Positions 39,586 to 48,652 of a stretch of 64,000 bases of DNA are shown here, piece by piece. The first letter of the stretch is position 1, and each line of letters starts with the position of its first letter. Both the position numbers and the translations under genes were made by a program. The notes beneath the pieces were generated by a model, which was not told where the DNA came from, ran no database searches, and saw only the letters and a program-made list of their open reading frames with translations. The DNA is from Mycobacteroides sp. CBMA 271 (GTDB taxonomy: Bacteria; Actinomycetota; Actinomycetes; Mycobacteriales; Mycobacteriaceae), in the NCBI RefSeq assembly GCF_009729205.1, contig NZ_VTHB01000002.1, positions 124,001 to 188,000 of the forward strand, read 5' to 3'.

Positions 39586-42575
39586 GCCTTCGACGGCCAC
39601 CAGCTCAACTTGCCGAAGGCCTGCGCCAACGTCGGCACCATCAGGGTCCTGACGACGAAGGTGTCCAGCAAGATGCCCACCCCGATGATGAATCCCATTT
39701 GGACCATCTGAGTCACCGAGCCAACCATCATGCCCAGCAGGCTCGCGGCGAACACCAGCCCGGCCGAGGTAATCACCGAACCGGTCTGGCGCACGGTCCG
39801 GATGATGCCGAGCCGCATACTGCGGGCACTCTCCTCCCGCAGACGCGAGATGAACAGCATGTTGTAGTCGGCGCCGACGGCGACGACGAGCACAAAGGTC
39901 ATGGCCGGGACTGCCCAATCCAGTTCTTGCCCAAGGAGAACCTGGAACACCAAGACACCGATGCCCAGCGACGCAACATAGGTCAGAACCACCGTGCCTA
40001 GCAGGTAGAGCGGTGCGACGACGGCTCTCAGCAGTAGACACATCACCACGAAGATGATGAGCAGGGTGACCCCGATGATCTCCCGCAAGTCGCTGTCGTA
40101 GGCCTTCTTGAGGTCGGCGTTGATGGCCGGGAACCCGCCCACCGACACCTTGGCACCGGCCAGCGAGGTATTGGGCGTGGCCTCAGTGCCGACGCGTTGC
40201 ATGTCTCGGCTCAGCTGCATCGCCTCTCGCCCATAGGGATTGAGTGGCGACTGAATCAGGTACATCGCGGTGCGCCCGTCATCTTGGAGGAACGCCGCAC
40301 TCAGATCCTTGAATCCGGGATTTTGCAGCATCGCACCCGGTACAGAAAACCCGGATGCCGCAGGTGAATTGGAGTCTTTGCTGATCCCCTGCAGGGTGAC
40401 GGCGGCCTCACTCATGGACCGTACCGTGTCCTCCAGCTGGGTGTTCAGATCACGGATCCGCACGCCCATCGTCTTGACCGAGTTCATGTCCACGCCCAGC
40501 CCTTGCAGCTGCTGGAAGTATCCCGAGATCCGCTGGAACTTCTGTTCCATTTCGGGAAGTTTTGCCAGCAGCCCGCGAATCTGCTTGAACTGAGCGTTCA
40601 TATCGCCGAGCAGCTGAGTGATGGTCTTACCACCGGTGACCGCCCGCACCGACTCGCGCAGACTCTCCACCGACGAGAGTGGGCCCTTGTCCCGCAACTC
40701 GACAAGCTGATCACGCAGCTTGACGCAGTCGGGTTGCGCCGGGCAGAACGGGGACTCTGCCAACGTCTGAGTCAACGACGCACCGGTGTCGAGCGCAGTG
40801 AACGTCGCCTCGACCGAGGGCCCCATCTTGGCCAGCTGGTCCACCAGGCCCGCCACCGAGCCCATCTGGGAGATCAGCGACTGGTACCGATCAAGCTGTC
40901 CCTCAAGCTCTTTGGCCATCGATAGCATCTGCGGCATCATCTGCTGCATCCGCGCCAGGTCCCCGTCGCCCAGCTCGTTGGTCATGGCCGACATGACGTC
41001 GGCGAGCTTGGACATCCGTTCGAGTTGGGGGCGTAGGTCCGCATTGACTTGACCGCTGGTCTTGTCGATCTGCGTGCCCATGTAGCCGATCTGCCACGCG
41101 AGCGTGGCCTGGGTGAGCTTGTTGCCGTCGGGTCTGGTGATACCCACCACCTTCCCGACGCCCTTCAGTTGCGAGATCCGCTCCGCCATCTGGTCGAGGT
41201 CGGCCAGGCCCCGAGGGGTGCGCAGATCCGAGTGCGCCTGCACCAAAAGATATTGCGGCATCGTCGAATTGGCAGGAAAGTGCGCATTGAGGGTGCGCAT
41301 GCCCTGGGTGGACTGAGCCGATTCCGGCAGCACCTTCGCCATATCGAAACTGGGCCGGATGAAGGGCACGAACGCCGCGGCGCCCAGCAGAATCGCGGTG
41401 GCGAGGCCGAACACCGGCCACGGATGCCGCACAACGTTAATGCCCATGCGGTGCCAGTACCTGCCGGCGCGGTCGGGCCCCGGCATACCCAGCCCGCGCT
41501 TCGCAGCCAGGCTCAGCGTGGCCGGCAGCATCGTGGTGACCACGAAGAAGGCCACGATCACGCCCATCGACACCGCAGGTCCAGATGCTGCGAGGAACGC
41601 GAGTTTGGCGGTGAGCTGCGCGACATTCGCGATCGCGACCGTCGCGGCCGTCGCCAGGATGACTCGGGTCATCGACCCGCAGGCATGCGCCAGCGCATCC
41701 TCGGGCGTCTCGCCGGCCCGTATCCGCTCGTGATACCGGCTCACCAGGAACACCGTGTAGTTGACGCTGGCCCCCATCAGGACGGCCATCATCAGGGCTG
41801 CCGACACCGACGAGATCGGAACCCACCCACGATCGGCAAGGCCTGCGATGACGCCGCGGGCGATGAACAGACTCACCCCCATCACCAACAGTGGGAGCAT
41901 CGCGGTGAACCACGACCGGAACACCAGCATCAGGATGAGGGCGATCAGGGCGACCGTCACGGCGCCGATCTTGGGCAAGTCACTCATTGCCGTAGTGCTT
42001 AAGTCGTTGACGGTCCCGGCGGCACCGGTGATGGTCGCCGTGGTCGCGCCGCCCGCGAACGTCTGTTTCACCAGATCGCCCACCGAGCGGTACGCCCGCT
42101 GCGCCAACGGAGTTCCCAGGTCGCCGGCCAGACCCGCCATCGCAAACCAGGTGGTGCCGTCCGCACTGAGCACCTGCTTGCGCGCCACCGGATTGTTGCG
42201 CACCCGCGGGTCGCCCAGCTGATCCTGAACGAAGGTGACGTACTCCTTGTTGGCATTCAGGCGGTCGATGAGCGCGGCATACCGGGCCTGCGCGTCGGCA
42301 TCGAAGCCCCTATCGTTGTGCATCACGACGATGACCGCGTTGTCGATACCGGGACGGCCGAACGCCTTACCCATCTCCTTCATCGACGCCAGCGCCGGGC
42401 TCACCTCACCTGTCGGCAACGGGCTCACCGAGTGCTCGTTGGCCACCCGTTCCAGCTGCGGCCAGGCCGTGTTGACCAGGACCCCGACCGCAATCCAGGC
42501 CAGGATTACCAGCTTGGCGTGCTTCGCCATGAATCGGCCCGCCCGCTCGAATGCCGGACTGTACTGGTGCGACAT
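39582..42575 (-). CDS. MmpL-family RND lipid transporter
   Basis: 997 aa with the MmpL layout: one N-terminal membrane segment, a porter domain, TM2-6, TM7, a second large extracytoplasmic domain with coiled-coil content (about 430-800), then TM8-12. Such proteins export lipids, glycolipids or siderophores by proton motive force. The second proton-relay site is standard (GADYNMLFISR, D903-Y904), but the first has Asn in place of Asp (GASVNYTVFLVSR, N272-Y273). It lies 10 bp behind a lipoprotein gene in the position usually held by mmpS. Confidence 0.9.
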   Translation of the reverse strand: MSHQYSPAFERAGRFMAKHAKLVILAWIAVGVLVNTAWPQLERVANEHSVSPLPTGEVSPALASMKEMGKAFGRPGIDNAVIVVMHNDRGFDADAQARYAALIDRLNANKEYVTFVQDQLGDPRVRNNPVARKQVLSADGTTWFAMAGLAGDLGTPLAQRAYRSVGDLVKQTFAGGATTATITGAAGTVNDLSTTAMSDLPKIGAVTVALIALILMLVFRSWFTAMLPLLVMGVSLFIARGVIAGLADRGWVPISSVSAALMMAVLMGASVNYTVFLVSRYHERIRAGETPEDALAHACGSMTRVILATAATVAIANVAQLTAKLAFLAASGPAVSMGVIVAFFVVTTMLPATLSLAAKRGLGMPGPDRAGRYWHRMGINVVRHPWPVFGLATAILLGAAAFVPFIRPSFDMAKVLPESAQSTQGMRTLNAHFPANSTMPQYLLVQAHSDLRTPRGLADLDQMAERISQLKGVGKVVGITRPDGNKLTQATLAWQIGYMGTQIDKTSGQVNADLRPQLERMSKLADVMSAMTNELGDGDLARMQQMMPQMLSMAKELEGQLDRYQSLISQMGSVAGLVDQLAKMGPSVEATFTALDTGASLTQTLAESPFCPAQPDCVKLRDQLVELRDKGPLSSVESLRESVRAVTGGKTITQLLGDMNAQFKQIRGLLAKLPEMEQKFQRISGYFQQLQGLGVDMNSVKTMGVRIRDLNTQLEDTVRSMSEAAVTLQGISKDSNSPAASGFSVPGAMLQNPGFKDLSAAFLQDDGRTAMYLIQSPLNPYGREAMQLSRDMQRVGTEATPNTSLAGAKVSVGGFPAINADLKKAYDSDLREIIGVTLLIIFVVMCLLLRAVVAPLYLLGTVVLTYVASLGIGVLVFQVLLGQELDWAVPAMTFVLVVAVGADYNMLFISRLREESARSMRLGIIRTVRQTGSVITSAGLVFAASLLGMMVGSVTQMVQMGFIIGVGILLDTFVVRTLMVPTLAQAFGKLSWWPSKA

Positions 42576-42585
42576 CGTCGACTCC

Positions 42586-43059
42586 TCAGATCATCGGCGG
42601 GAAGGTCATGCTGGGCATACTCGGCACACCGGTCATAGGCATCACGGTGTATCGGAGGGTGAAGGTTCCGCCGAGGTCGTCGCCGACCACCATGACGGTG
42701 TACTTGGAGCTGAGGTAGGCGTCCTGGCCCATCACCGATTGATGTTCGAACCCGGCGTCCGTGAGCAGCTTGCCCGCCGCTGCCACGGCCGATGCGTCGA
42801 CGCCGCTGACGGCCAGAGTTCGAGAATCGCCCGCGCCATCTTGGCGATACGTGCCTCTGACCACTGGGATATCGCGCGGAAAGTCTGCGGGAAGAATGCT
42901 GGCGCCGGGCGGAGGCGGCGGGATCGGCGTGACCGGCGGATACGTGGTGCGCTCCACGGCGCCCCCCACGAAATCGGACATGGAGCAGGCAGTTACTGCC
43001 GTCGTCATGACCACTGCGGCAAACACCAACACCGCGACATGGACGCGTCGTTGCGTCAT
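42586..43059 (-). CDS. Lipoprotein, probable MmpL partner
   Basis: 157 aa. The signal peptide ends in lipobox VTAC (AVVMTTAVTACSMSD), followed by a Pro-rich linker (PPVTPIPPPPPG) and a compact domain. I recognise no named family, and it lacks the membrane-anchored MmpS layout. It starts the two-gene unit with the MmpL and likely acts as its extracytoplasmic accessory protein. Direct tandem repeats lie upstream. Confidence 0.78.
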   Translation of the reverse strand: MTQRRVHVAVLVFAAVVMTTAVTACSMSDFVGGAVERTTYPPVTPIPPPPPGASILPADFPRDIPVVRGTYRQDGAGDSRTLAVSGVDASAVAAAGKLLTDAGFEHQSVMGQDAYLSSKYTVMVVGDDLGGTFTLRYTVMPMTGVPSMPSMTFPPMI

Positions 43060-43090
43060 GACGGGATACTACAAAGGAACTTCCCAGAGT

Positions 43091-43130
43091 GCTAGCCCCT
43101 GCTAACTAAAGCTAGCCCGAGTTAGCTCAG
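43091..43130. promoter_or_regulatory. Two 20-bp tandem units, candidate operator of the lipoprotein-MmpL unit
   Basis: Units 43091-43110 and 43111-43130 both begin GCTAGCCC, and they end in GCTAAC and GTTAGC motifs that are reverse complements. The array lies about 35-70 bp upstream of the lipoprotein ATG and covers the metZ stop codon. A 20-bp period puts the two boxes about two helical turns apart, suiting a cooperative regulator. A TAGTAT near 43066 could be the -10. Confidence 0.5.
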
Positions 43131-44354
43131 CGCCCGATCCAGGTCCGCAATGAGGTCCTCGGTGGACTCCAACCCGACCGACAACCGCACCACGCCATCG
43201 GAGAGCCCGATCGCGGCCCGCCCCTCGGGTCCCATCGCGCGATGGGTCGTGGTGGCCGGATGGGTGATGAGGGACTTGGAATCGCCCAAATTGTTGGAGA
43301 TGTCGATGAGCGAGGTCCCGTCGAGCACCTCGAAGGCACGCCGCTTACCCGCGTCACCGTCGGCATCGAGTTCGAAGGTGACGACGGTGCCGCCGCCGCT
43401 CATCTGCCGCTTCGCCAGTTCGTGCTGTGGATGCGTCTGAAGGAACGGGTACCGCACCCAGCGGACCGCGGGATGCTGCTCCAAGAACTGCGCAATCTGC
43501 GCCGCGGATTCGTTCGAATGATTGACCCGAACCGCCAGGGTCTCAAGGCCTTTCACCAGCGTCCAGGCATTGAACGGGCTCAGCGCCGGCCCGGTATGCC
43601 GCATCAGCGTCTTGACCGGCCCCTCGATGTACTCGGTTTCGCCCAGGATCGCGCCGCCGAGCACTCGCCCCTGTCCGTCGATGTGCTTGGTGCCCGAGTA
43701 GACCACCACGTCGGCACCGAGCGGGATTCCCTGCTGCAGCAATGGGGTGGCAAAGACGTTGTCCAGCACCACCTTTGCGCCAGCGGCGTGTGCAAGCTGA
43801 CACACCGCCTCGATGTCCACGAGCGATTGCATTGGGTTGGAAGGGGTTTCGAAGAACACGGCCTGCGTCGGAACGGACAGCGCCTCTTCCCACTGGGCGA
43901 GGTCTTCCCCGTCAACGAACACGGTCTCCACGCCCCAGCGCGGCAGGATCTCGTTGCAGACCACAAAACAGGAGCCGAACAGGCTGCGGGCGGCGACCAA
44001 TCGGTCACCGGCGCCCAGCAGCGCACCCAACGCGGTGAAGACCGCCGACATGCCCGTGGACGTCGCAAATGCCGCCTCGGCGCCCTCGATCAGCCGCAGC
44101 CGCTCCTCGAACATCGAAACCGTCGGGTTGCCGTATCGCGAGTACACATAGCGGTCCACCTCGCCGGTGAACGCCCGCTCCGCGGCGGTCGCACTCTCGT
44201 ATACGTAACCCGAGGTCAGGTACATCGCCTCGGCGGTTTCATCGAACTCGGAGCGCAGCAGGCCACCGCGCACGCCGATCGTCGCCTGGCTCACGCCGTC
44301 CGGAAGCGCCTTGGGGATCCGAACGGACGGGATGCCGTCGGGAGTCACGCTCAT
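43122..44354 (-). CDS. metZ: O-succinylhomoserine sulfhydrylase
   Basis: 410 aa Cys/Met-metabolism PLP enzyme that makes homocysteine from O-succinylhomoserine and sulfide. It has RYGNPT at the substrate region, TSTGMSAVFTALGALL for phosphate binding, and the Schiff-base lysine K223 in YSGTKHIDGQGRVLGG. It follows the rhodanese gene with an ATGA overlap. The order metZ-rhodanese-purT corresponds to Rv0391-Rv0390-Rv0389 in M. tuberculosis. Cystathionine gamma-synthase activity is a weaker alternative. Confidence 0.93.
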   Translation of the reverse strand: MSVTPDGIPSVRIPKALPDGVSQATIGVRGGLLRSEFDETAEAMYLTSGYVYESATAAERAFTGEVDRYVYSRYGNPTVSMFEERLRLIEGAEAAFATSTGMSAVFTALGALLGAGDRLVAARSLFGSCFVVCNEILPRWGVETVFVDGEDLAQWEEALSVPTQAVFFETPSNPMQSLVDIEAVCQLAHAAGAKVVLDNVFATPLLQQGIPLGADVVVYSGTKHIDGQGRVLGGAILGETEYIEGPVKTLMRHTGPALSPFNAWTLVKGLETLAVRVNHSNESAAQIAQFLEQHPAVRWVRYPFLQTHPQHELAKRQMSGGGTVVTFELDADGDAGKRRAFEVLDGTSLIDISNNLGDSKSLITHPATTTHRAMGPEGRAAIGLSDGVVRLSVGLESTEDLIADLDRALS

Positions 44355-44764
44355 GACTGCCGCCAGGGCAGACCGATGGCACGCCAGCCGACGCCACCAC
44401 GATGCCCGTGCTCGTCCAGATTGCCCTCGAATCCGTCAAGCACGTTGTAGGACGGGGCGATTCCAGCCTCGGTGGCCAGTTCCGCCGACCCGATCGAGCG
44501 GTTCCCGGAGCGGCACAGAAACACCACCGGACGATCCCCTGCCGTCACTCCGGCCGCGGCGAGCTCGTCGAGGAACTGCTCATTGCGTTCACCGTTGGAG
44601 CGCACCCACTCGACGTACACGACATCGCGCCCAAGCTCGGTCAGGTCGGGAATCCCGACCCACTTCCACTCGGCCGACGTGCGCACATCGACCAGCACGG
44701 CATCCGGGTTGTCCGTCAGCAGCGCCCACGCCGCCTCGGGGGTGATATCTCCTGCGTATCCCAC
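44351..44764 (-). CDS. Rhodanese-domain sulfurtransferase
   Basis: 137 aa if started at the GTG at 44764, which matches the start I recall for Rv0390 (a GYAGDITP beginning). A longer form from GTG 44803 would overlap the upstream gene, and neither has a clear ribosome-binding site. AVLVDVRTSAEW and the active-site loop FLCRSGNRS with its catalytic Cys mark a single rhodanese domain. Overlap with metZ suggests it helps deliver sulfur for homocysteine synthesis, an inference from context. Confidence 0.85.
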   Translation of the reverse strand: MGYAGDITPEAAWALLTDNPDAVLVDVRTSAEWKWVGIPDLTELGRDVVYVEWVRSNGERNEQFLDELAAAGVTAGDRPVVFLCRSGNRSIGSAELATEAGIAPSYNVLDGFEGNLDEHGHRGGVGWRAIGLPWRQS

Positions 44765-44775
44765 GGAGAGCCAGT

Positions 44776-45237
44776 CTATTGGTATTGGGTGCACACCCTC
44801 CACGAGCCGTCTTCCTTGACGAAGGAGACATCGGCCGTGGGCTTCTTGTCCTCGGATTTCATGTAGTGATAGGTCACCTTCGCGGTAGCGGCATCCCCGC
44901 TCACCTTGATGTCCTTGACGTCATCGATATACCGGTTCCCGCGTGATGCCTCGGATTTGTCCTGCGCGGCAATCAGATTCTGTTCCGGCGTGACGACGGC
45001 CCGACAGCTGTTCGCCACATAGTCGGCGTACGCGCGTCGCTGCAATGCATCGTTCTGCGCGACGACCGTCCGCCCCACTCTGCCCTCTTCGGTGAGGCCG
45101 TCATCCGACCGGAAGATGACCGAAAGGGAGATACCGATCACCACGATCGCAAAGATCACCGCACCGGCGATAAACGGGCCGAGGCTTCCCCTGTCCTCTG
45201 GGTCTTCTGCGTCCGGCGCCTGCTGATCGGACGTCAC
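44776..45237 (-). CDS. Single-pass membrane protein of unknown function
   Basis: 153 aa. It starts at GTG 45237, overlapping the purT-like stop. It has an acidic cytoplasmic N-terminus (APDAEDPEDRG), one membrane segment at about residues 19-42 (GPFIAGAVIFAIVVIGISLSV) and an extracytoplasmic domain with two cysteines (SCRAVV and VCTQYQ) likely to form a disulfide. The fold resembles the Rv0361-type protein at 53813 in layout (membrane anchor plus a small SnoaL/NTF2-like outer domain). I do not know its role. Confidence 0.75.
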   Translation of the reverse strand: MTSDQQAPDAEDPEDRGSLGPFIAGAVIFAIVVIGISLSVIFRSDDGLTEEGRVGRTVVAQNDALQRRAYADYVANSCRAVVTPEQNLIAAQDKSEASRGNRYIDDVKDIKVSGDAATAKVTYHYMKSEDKKPTADVSFVKEDGSWRVCTQYQ

Positions 45238-46646
45238 CGCAGGTGCCTGGCGACCTGCTGCGCACGCCCGAGCGCCAGCGCAGTGTTGGGTGCGGTCGCC
45301 AGTCCCACCCCGACGCGCCGGCGCCGGTGGGATTCCGAGTGTCCAAAGACCAGAAGATCGCTCTCCGGTACCTGAAGCGCCTCGTCGAGCTGACGCGGCG
45401 AGGGGCCCTGCCCGTCGCCGTACACCACCTCGGCAGCTGCCGGCGACACCAAGATGGTGTCGATGGGCACACCCAGGATCGCGCGGGCATGCATGTCGAA
45501 TTCAGAGAGCCGCTGGGATCGCACCGTCACCAACCCCGAGTCATACGGACGCGCACTCACATCGCAGAAGTACACCTCGTCGCCGCGGACAAACAGTTCG
45601 ACACCGTAAACACCATGCCCGCCAAGGGCATTGACTGCGCGCGCGGCAATCGACCGGGCCAGCTCCAGGGCCGCCTGACTCAACGGCTGCGGCTGCCACA
45701 TCTGCATGGCATCGCTTCCGCTTTGCCGGTGCGCGATGGGCTCGCAGAAGTACAGCCTGGTCGCGCCGCCAACCCCGGCCGTCCGGACCGTGAGCAGGGT
45801 GATCTCGTGGTCGATCTCTACCGCGGTTTCCACCAGCACCCGCTGAGTTCCCCCGACGCTTGACGCAATGGCCTGCTCCCAGGCGGGCTCGGCGTCGCTG
45901 TCCCGCAGCACCACCGACTGGCCCTGGCCGTATGTGGCAGACACCGGGCGCACCACCGCCGGGAAGCCCGAAGTTTCGAGCACCTTGTGCAGTTCCTCGA
46001 CCGAATTAGCGAACCAGTACGCGGGGGTCGGCAGACCGAGCTCCTCGGCCGCCATCCGGCGCATCGCCTCGCGGTCGCTGGCCAGCCGGACCGCCTTCGC
46101 GGTCGGAATCACCTGAGTGACCTTCTTCTCGGCCACCTTGTCCAGCGCGTCACAGGAAGCCGTCTCAACCAGGGGCACCACGAATCGGGGCCGTTCCTTC
46201 TCGATGAGCTCGACCAGACGCTCCGACTCACCGATCGGCACGAGCACCGTACGGTCCGCCGCTGCCTGCGCCGGCCCGCCCTGGTGCGAGTCCACCACGA
46301 CGACCTCCGCGCCCAGTCGTTGGAAGGAGATGGCCAGTTCCCGCGCCAGCTCACCCGAACCGAGCAGCATTACCGTGGTGCGGTTCGACGCCGGAGGCGC
46401 CGACTCATCGGCAGGCTGGTGGGCCGATGCGGGTTCCGGATCGGAGGCTTCCTCGACGGCCGGCTTTGCAGCCTTGGCCGCTTTGGACCCCTTGGCGCCA
46501 TTGGTGGCGCGCACGGTTTCTTCCGTCACCGGCGCCGACGCCGCGGTACCAGACGGGGCGGGCCCGGGCTTGACGGTGTCGGTCGACCCCGCCGTCCCTT
46601 GCTCGCTGGGGGGCGAACCCTCCTGCGTCACCACGATGGCCTTCAC
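45234..46646 (-). CDS. purT: PurT-like formate-dependent GAR transformylase (ATP-grasp)
   Basis: 470 aa, about 80 longer than E. coli PurT because of an Ala/Pro/Glu-rich low-complexity N-terminus (residues 1-88). The core begins at VMLLGSGELARELAIS and keeps VEIDHEITLLTVR, HGVYGVELFVRGDEVYFCDVSARP and SEFDMHARAILG. However, the ATP-binding segment, which in E. coli reads KPVMSSSGKGQ, is here RPVSATYGQGQ (R233 and Q241 for the lysines). It may therefore be impaired, or have a changed reaction. Orthology to Rv0389 is supported by position next to rhodanese and metZ. Confidence 0.75.
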   Translation of the reverse strand: MKAIVVTQEGSPPSEQGTAGSTDTVKPGPAPSGTAASAPVTEETVRATNGAKGSKAAKAAKPAVEEASDPEPASAHQPADESAPPASNRTTVMLLGSGELARELAISFQRLGAEVVVVDSHQGGPAQAAADRTVLVPIGESERLVELIEKERPRFVVPLVETASCDALDKVAEKKVTQVIPTAKAVRLASDREAMRRMAAEELGLPTPAYWFANSVEELHKVLETSGFPAVVRPVSATYGQGQSVVLRDSDAEPAWEQAIASSVGGTQRVLVETAVEIDHEITLLTVRTAGVGGATRLYFCEPIAHRQSGSDAMQMWQPQPLSQAALELARSIAARAVNALGGHGVYGVELFVRGDEVYFCDVSARPYDSGLVTVRSQRLSEFDMHARAILGVPIDTILVSPAAAEVVYGDGQGPSPRQLDEALQVPESDLLVFGHSESHRRRRVGVGLATAPNTALALGRAQQVARHLR

Positions 46647-46709
46647 GCCTTCCGGTCAGTCCTGCGGCCCTATTAGACCGTGCCTAGCGTGCCAGATTGC
46701 CACACATCT

Positions 46710-47024
46710 TCAACCGAGAGTGCTGTGGACGTAACACCAACGCCAGTTCTCCCCCGGCTCGTGCGAACGCATCACCGGATGTCCGGTCGCATGAAAATGT
46801 GCGGTGGCGTGCTGGTGGGGGCTGGAATCGCAACAGCCAACCCGGCCACACTCCAGGCACATGCGCAAATGAGCCCACACCTGCTCGCCCAATGCCGCAC
46901 AGTCCTCGCAGTCACCCGGCGTTCTGGGCAGCGGGTCATGGCCGGCGTCAGCCGCAAGCTCCGGGCAGAGGCCGCCACCCGCCGTCTCGGGTACCCGGGA
47001 TCCACGCCGAAATAGTCGTCTCAT
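46710..47024 (-). CDS. UBP-type zinc finger protein
   Basis: 104 aa. It starts at ATG 47024 behind AGGTGG. The second half is a ZnF-UBP domain: CEDCAALGEQVWAHLRMC, ECGRVGCCDSSPHQHATAHF, then ATGHPVMRSHEPGENWRWCYVH. Cys and His spacing matches the ubiquitin-protease zinc finger, which is found alone or beside sodium/proton antiporters in actinobacteria. It is divergent from such an antiporter here. The bacterial ligand is unknown. It probably binds a free C-terminus or acts on the neighbour. Confidence 0.83.
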   Translation of the reverse strand: MRRLFRRGSRVPETAGGGLCPELAADAGHDPLPRTPGDCEDCAALGEQVWAHLRMCLECGRVGCCDSSPHQHATAHFHATGHPVMRSHEPGENWRWCYVHSTLG

Positions 47025-47071
47025 CTCTGCCCACCTCGCTCCCTGCTGCGCACTCCGCACACAATACGAAC

Positions 47072-48652
47072 GTGAACGTTTCACTGCTGGCGGTACTGAC
47101 TGCCGCCCTGGTCCTGGCCGCGATTTCCCGGCGGTTCGGCCTTCCCGCGCCGTTGGTGCTGGTGGTCGCGGGTCTGGCAGCCACCGCGATCCCGGGCTTA
47201 CCGCCCATCGAAATGGATCCAGACCTCGTGCTGTTCGTGATCCTGCCGCCACTGCTCTACACGACGGCGCTGGAAAGTTCGTACGTCAATCTGCGCAAGA
47301 ACATCAGGGCCGTGAGCGGCCTCGCAGTGCTGCTCCCGCTGCTCACCACCGTCGCGGTGGGCTTCGTCGCGTTCTACACCGTTCCCGAGCTGCCGCTGGC
47401 CGGCGCGATGGTGCTGGGCGCCATCGTGGCCCCACCCGACGCCGTGTCGGCCACCGCCATCGGCCGACGCCTGGGCCTGCCGCGCAACATCATGACGCTC
47501 CTGGGCGGCGAGAGCCTGCTCAACGATGCGACCGCACTCACCGCGTATCGGGTGGCGATCGCCGCGGCGGTCGGGCTCGGTGCCACCGTGACCGACGGCC
47601 TCAGGGTGTTCGCACTCGCAGCCGTCGGTGGTGTATTCGTCGGATTCGTCATCGGCAAGGTGGTCAATATCATTCGATGCAAGCTCGACGACCCCCTCGC
47701 GGAGAGCGCGATCGGGCTGGTGGTGCCGTTCTTCGCCTATCTGCTCGCCGAGGAGATTCACGGTTCCGGGGTAATCGCCGTGGTGGTGGCCGGCTTAATG
47801 CTCGGGCATCGCTCGTCGCGCGCCGGCTACGCCACCCGGCTACAGGACGATGCGGTGTGGAGAGCGGTACAGCTGCTCTTGGAGTCCTTCGCCTTCCTGC
47901 TCATCGGATTGCAACTGCCCGCGGTGATTCAGGGACTGCGCGGGCTCTCGTTCCAGACGATTGTGCTGTCGTCCATAGCGGTGCTGATAACGGTGATCGT
48001 GGTGCGGATCCTGTTCGTCTTCGCCTTCGCATATCTGCGGCCACCTGGCCAACGCCCCTCGGCACGTGGGGTTTTCGTGGTGGCGTGGGCCGGCATGCGT
48101 GGGGTGGTGTCACTGGCGATGGCCTTCGCGGTACCGCTCACCACCCTCAGCGGCGAGCCGCTGCCCGGGCACCCGCACATCGTGTTCCTGACGTTTGTGG
48201 TTGTGGTGGGAACCTTGCTGCTGCATGGACTTACGCTGCCTTGGGTAATTCGCGTGCTCGGCGTGCAGAGCGACGACGAGCGCAAGGACGCGCTCGCCGA
48301 GGCCGCGGCCCAGGACAAGGCCGCCCGCGCGGCCGCCGACCGTCTCGAAGCGCTGCTCGACGACAACGACGGCATCGAGGACACCAACGTGCGCAGCCGC
48401 GCCGCCGAAATACTGCGGCACTGGAACACCCGCCGACGCAACGCGGCATGGGAGCGGCTGGGGCGCAGCGACGAGGACGCCGGCGAGAGTCCCATGGCGG
48501 CGTTCCGGAACCTGCGTCTGGAAATGCTCGACACCGAGCGTGAGGTGTTCATCGCCGAACGCGACGCCGGCAATATCGACGACGAGGTGCTGCGCACGGT
48601 GCTACGGGGCCTGGACCTCGAGGAGGCCACCATGAAACAGGCTGACCGCTAA
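47072..48652 (+). CDS. Na+/H+ antiporter, CPA1 family
   Basis: 526 aa if started at GTG 47072 (VNVSLLAVLTAAL). It has about 12 membrane segments, including the ion-binding APPDAVSATAIGRRLGLPR and GGESLLNDATAL of NhaP/YjcE antiporters, and a C-terminal cytoplasmic tail of about 130 residues with charged helices. It exchanges Na+ for protons to hold cytoplasmic pH and salt. No ribosome-binding site precedes the GTG, so a leaderless mRNA is possible. The frame is open far upstream, over the zinc finger gene, and I consider that spurious. Confidence 0.88.
   Translation: MNVSLLAVLTAALVLAAISRRFGLPAPLVLVVAGLAATAIPGLPPIEMDPDLVLFVILPPLLYTTALESSYVNLRKNIRAVSGLAVLLPLLTTVAVGFVAFYTVPELPLAGAMVLGAIVAPPDAVSATAIGRRLGLPRNIMTLLGGESLLNDATALTAYRVAIAAAVGLGATVTDGLRVFALAAVGGVFVGFVIGKVVNIIRCKLDDPLAESAIGLVVPFFAYLLAEEIHGSGVIAVVVAGLMLGHRSSRAGYATRLQDDAVWRAVQLLLESFAFLLIGLQLPAVIQGLRGLSFQTIVLSSIAVLITVIVVRILFVFAFAYLRPPGQRPSARGVFVVAWAGMRGVVSLAMAFAVPLTTLSGEPLPGHPHIVFLTFVVVVGTLLLHGLTLPWVIRVLGVQSDDERKDALAEAAAQDKAARAAADRLEALLDDNDGIEDTNVRSRAAEILRHWNTRRRNAAWERLGRSDEDAGESPMAAFRNLRLEMLDTEREVFIAERDAGNIDDEVLRTVLRGLDLEEATMKQADR

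Noticed and set aside
46388..46402. GCCGACTCATCGG in the purT-like gene as a repeat copy
   Set aside because: Only a short partial match inside low-complexity coding sequence.
46697..47071. Upstream extension of the antiporter reading frame
   Set aside because: It covers the zinc finger gene on the other strand and lacks membrane or signal features; family homology starts at about 47072.
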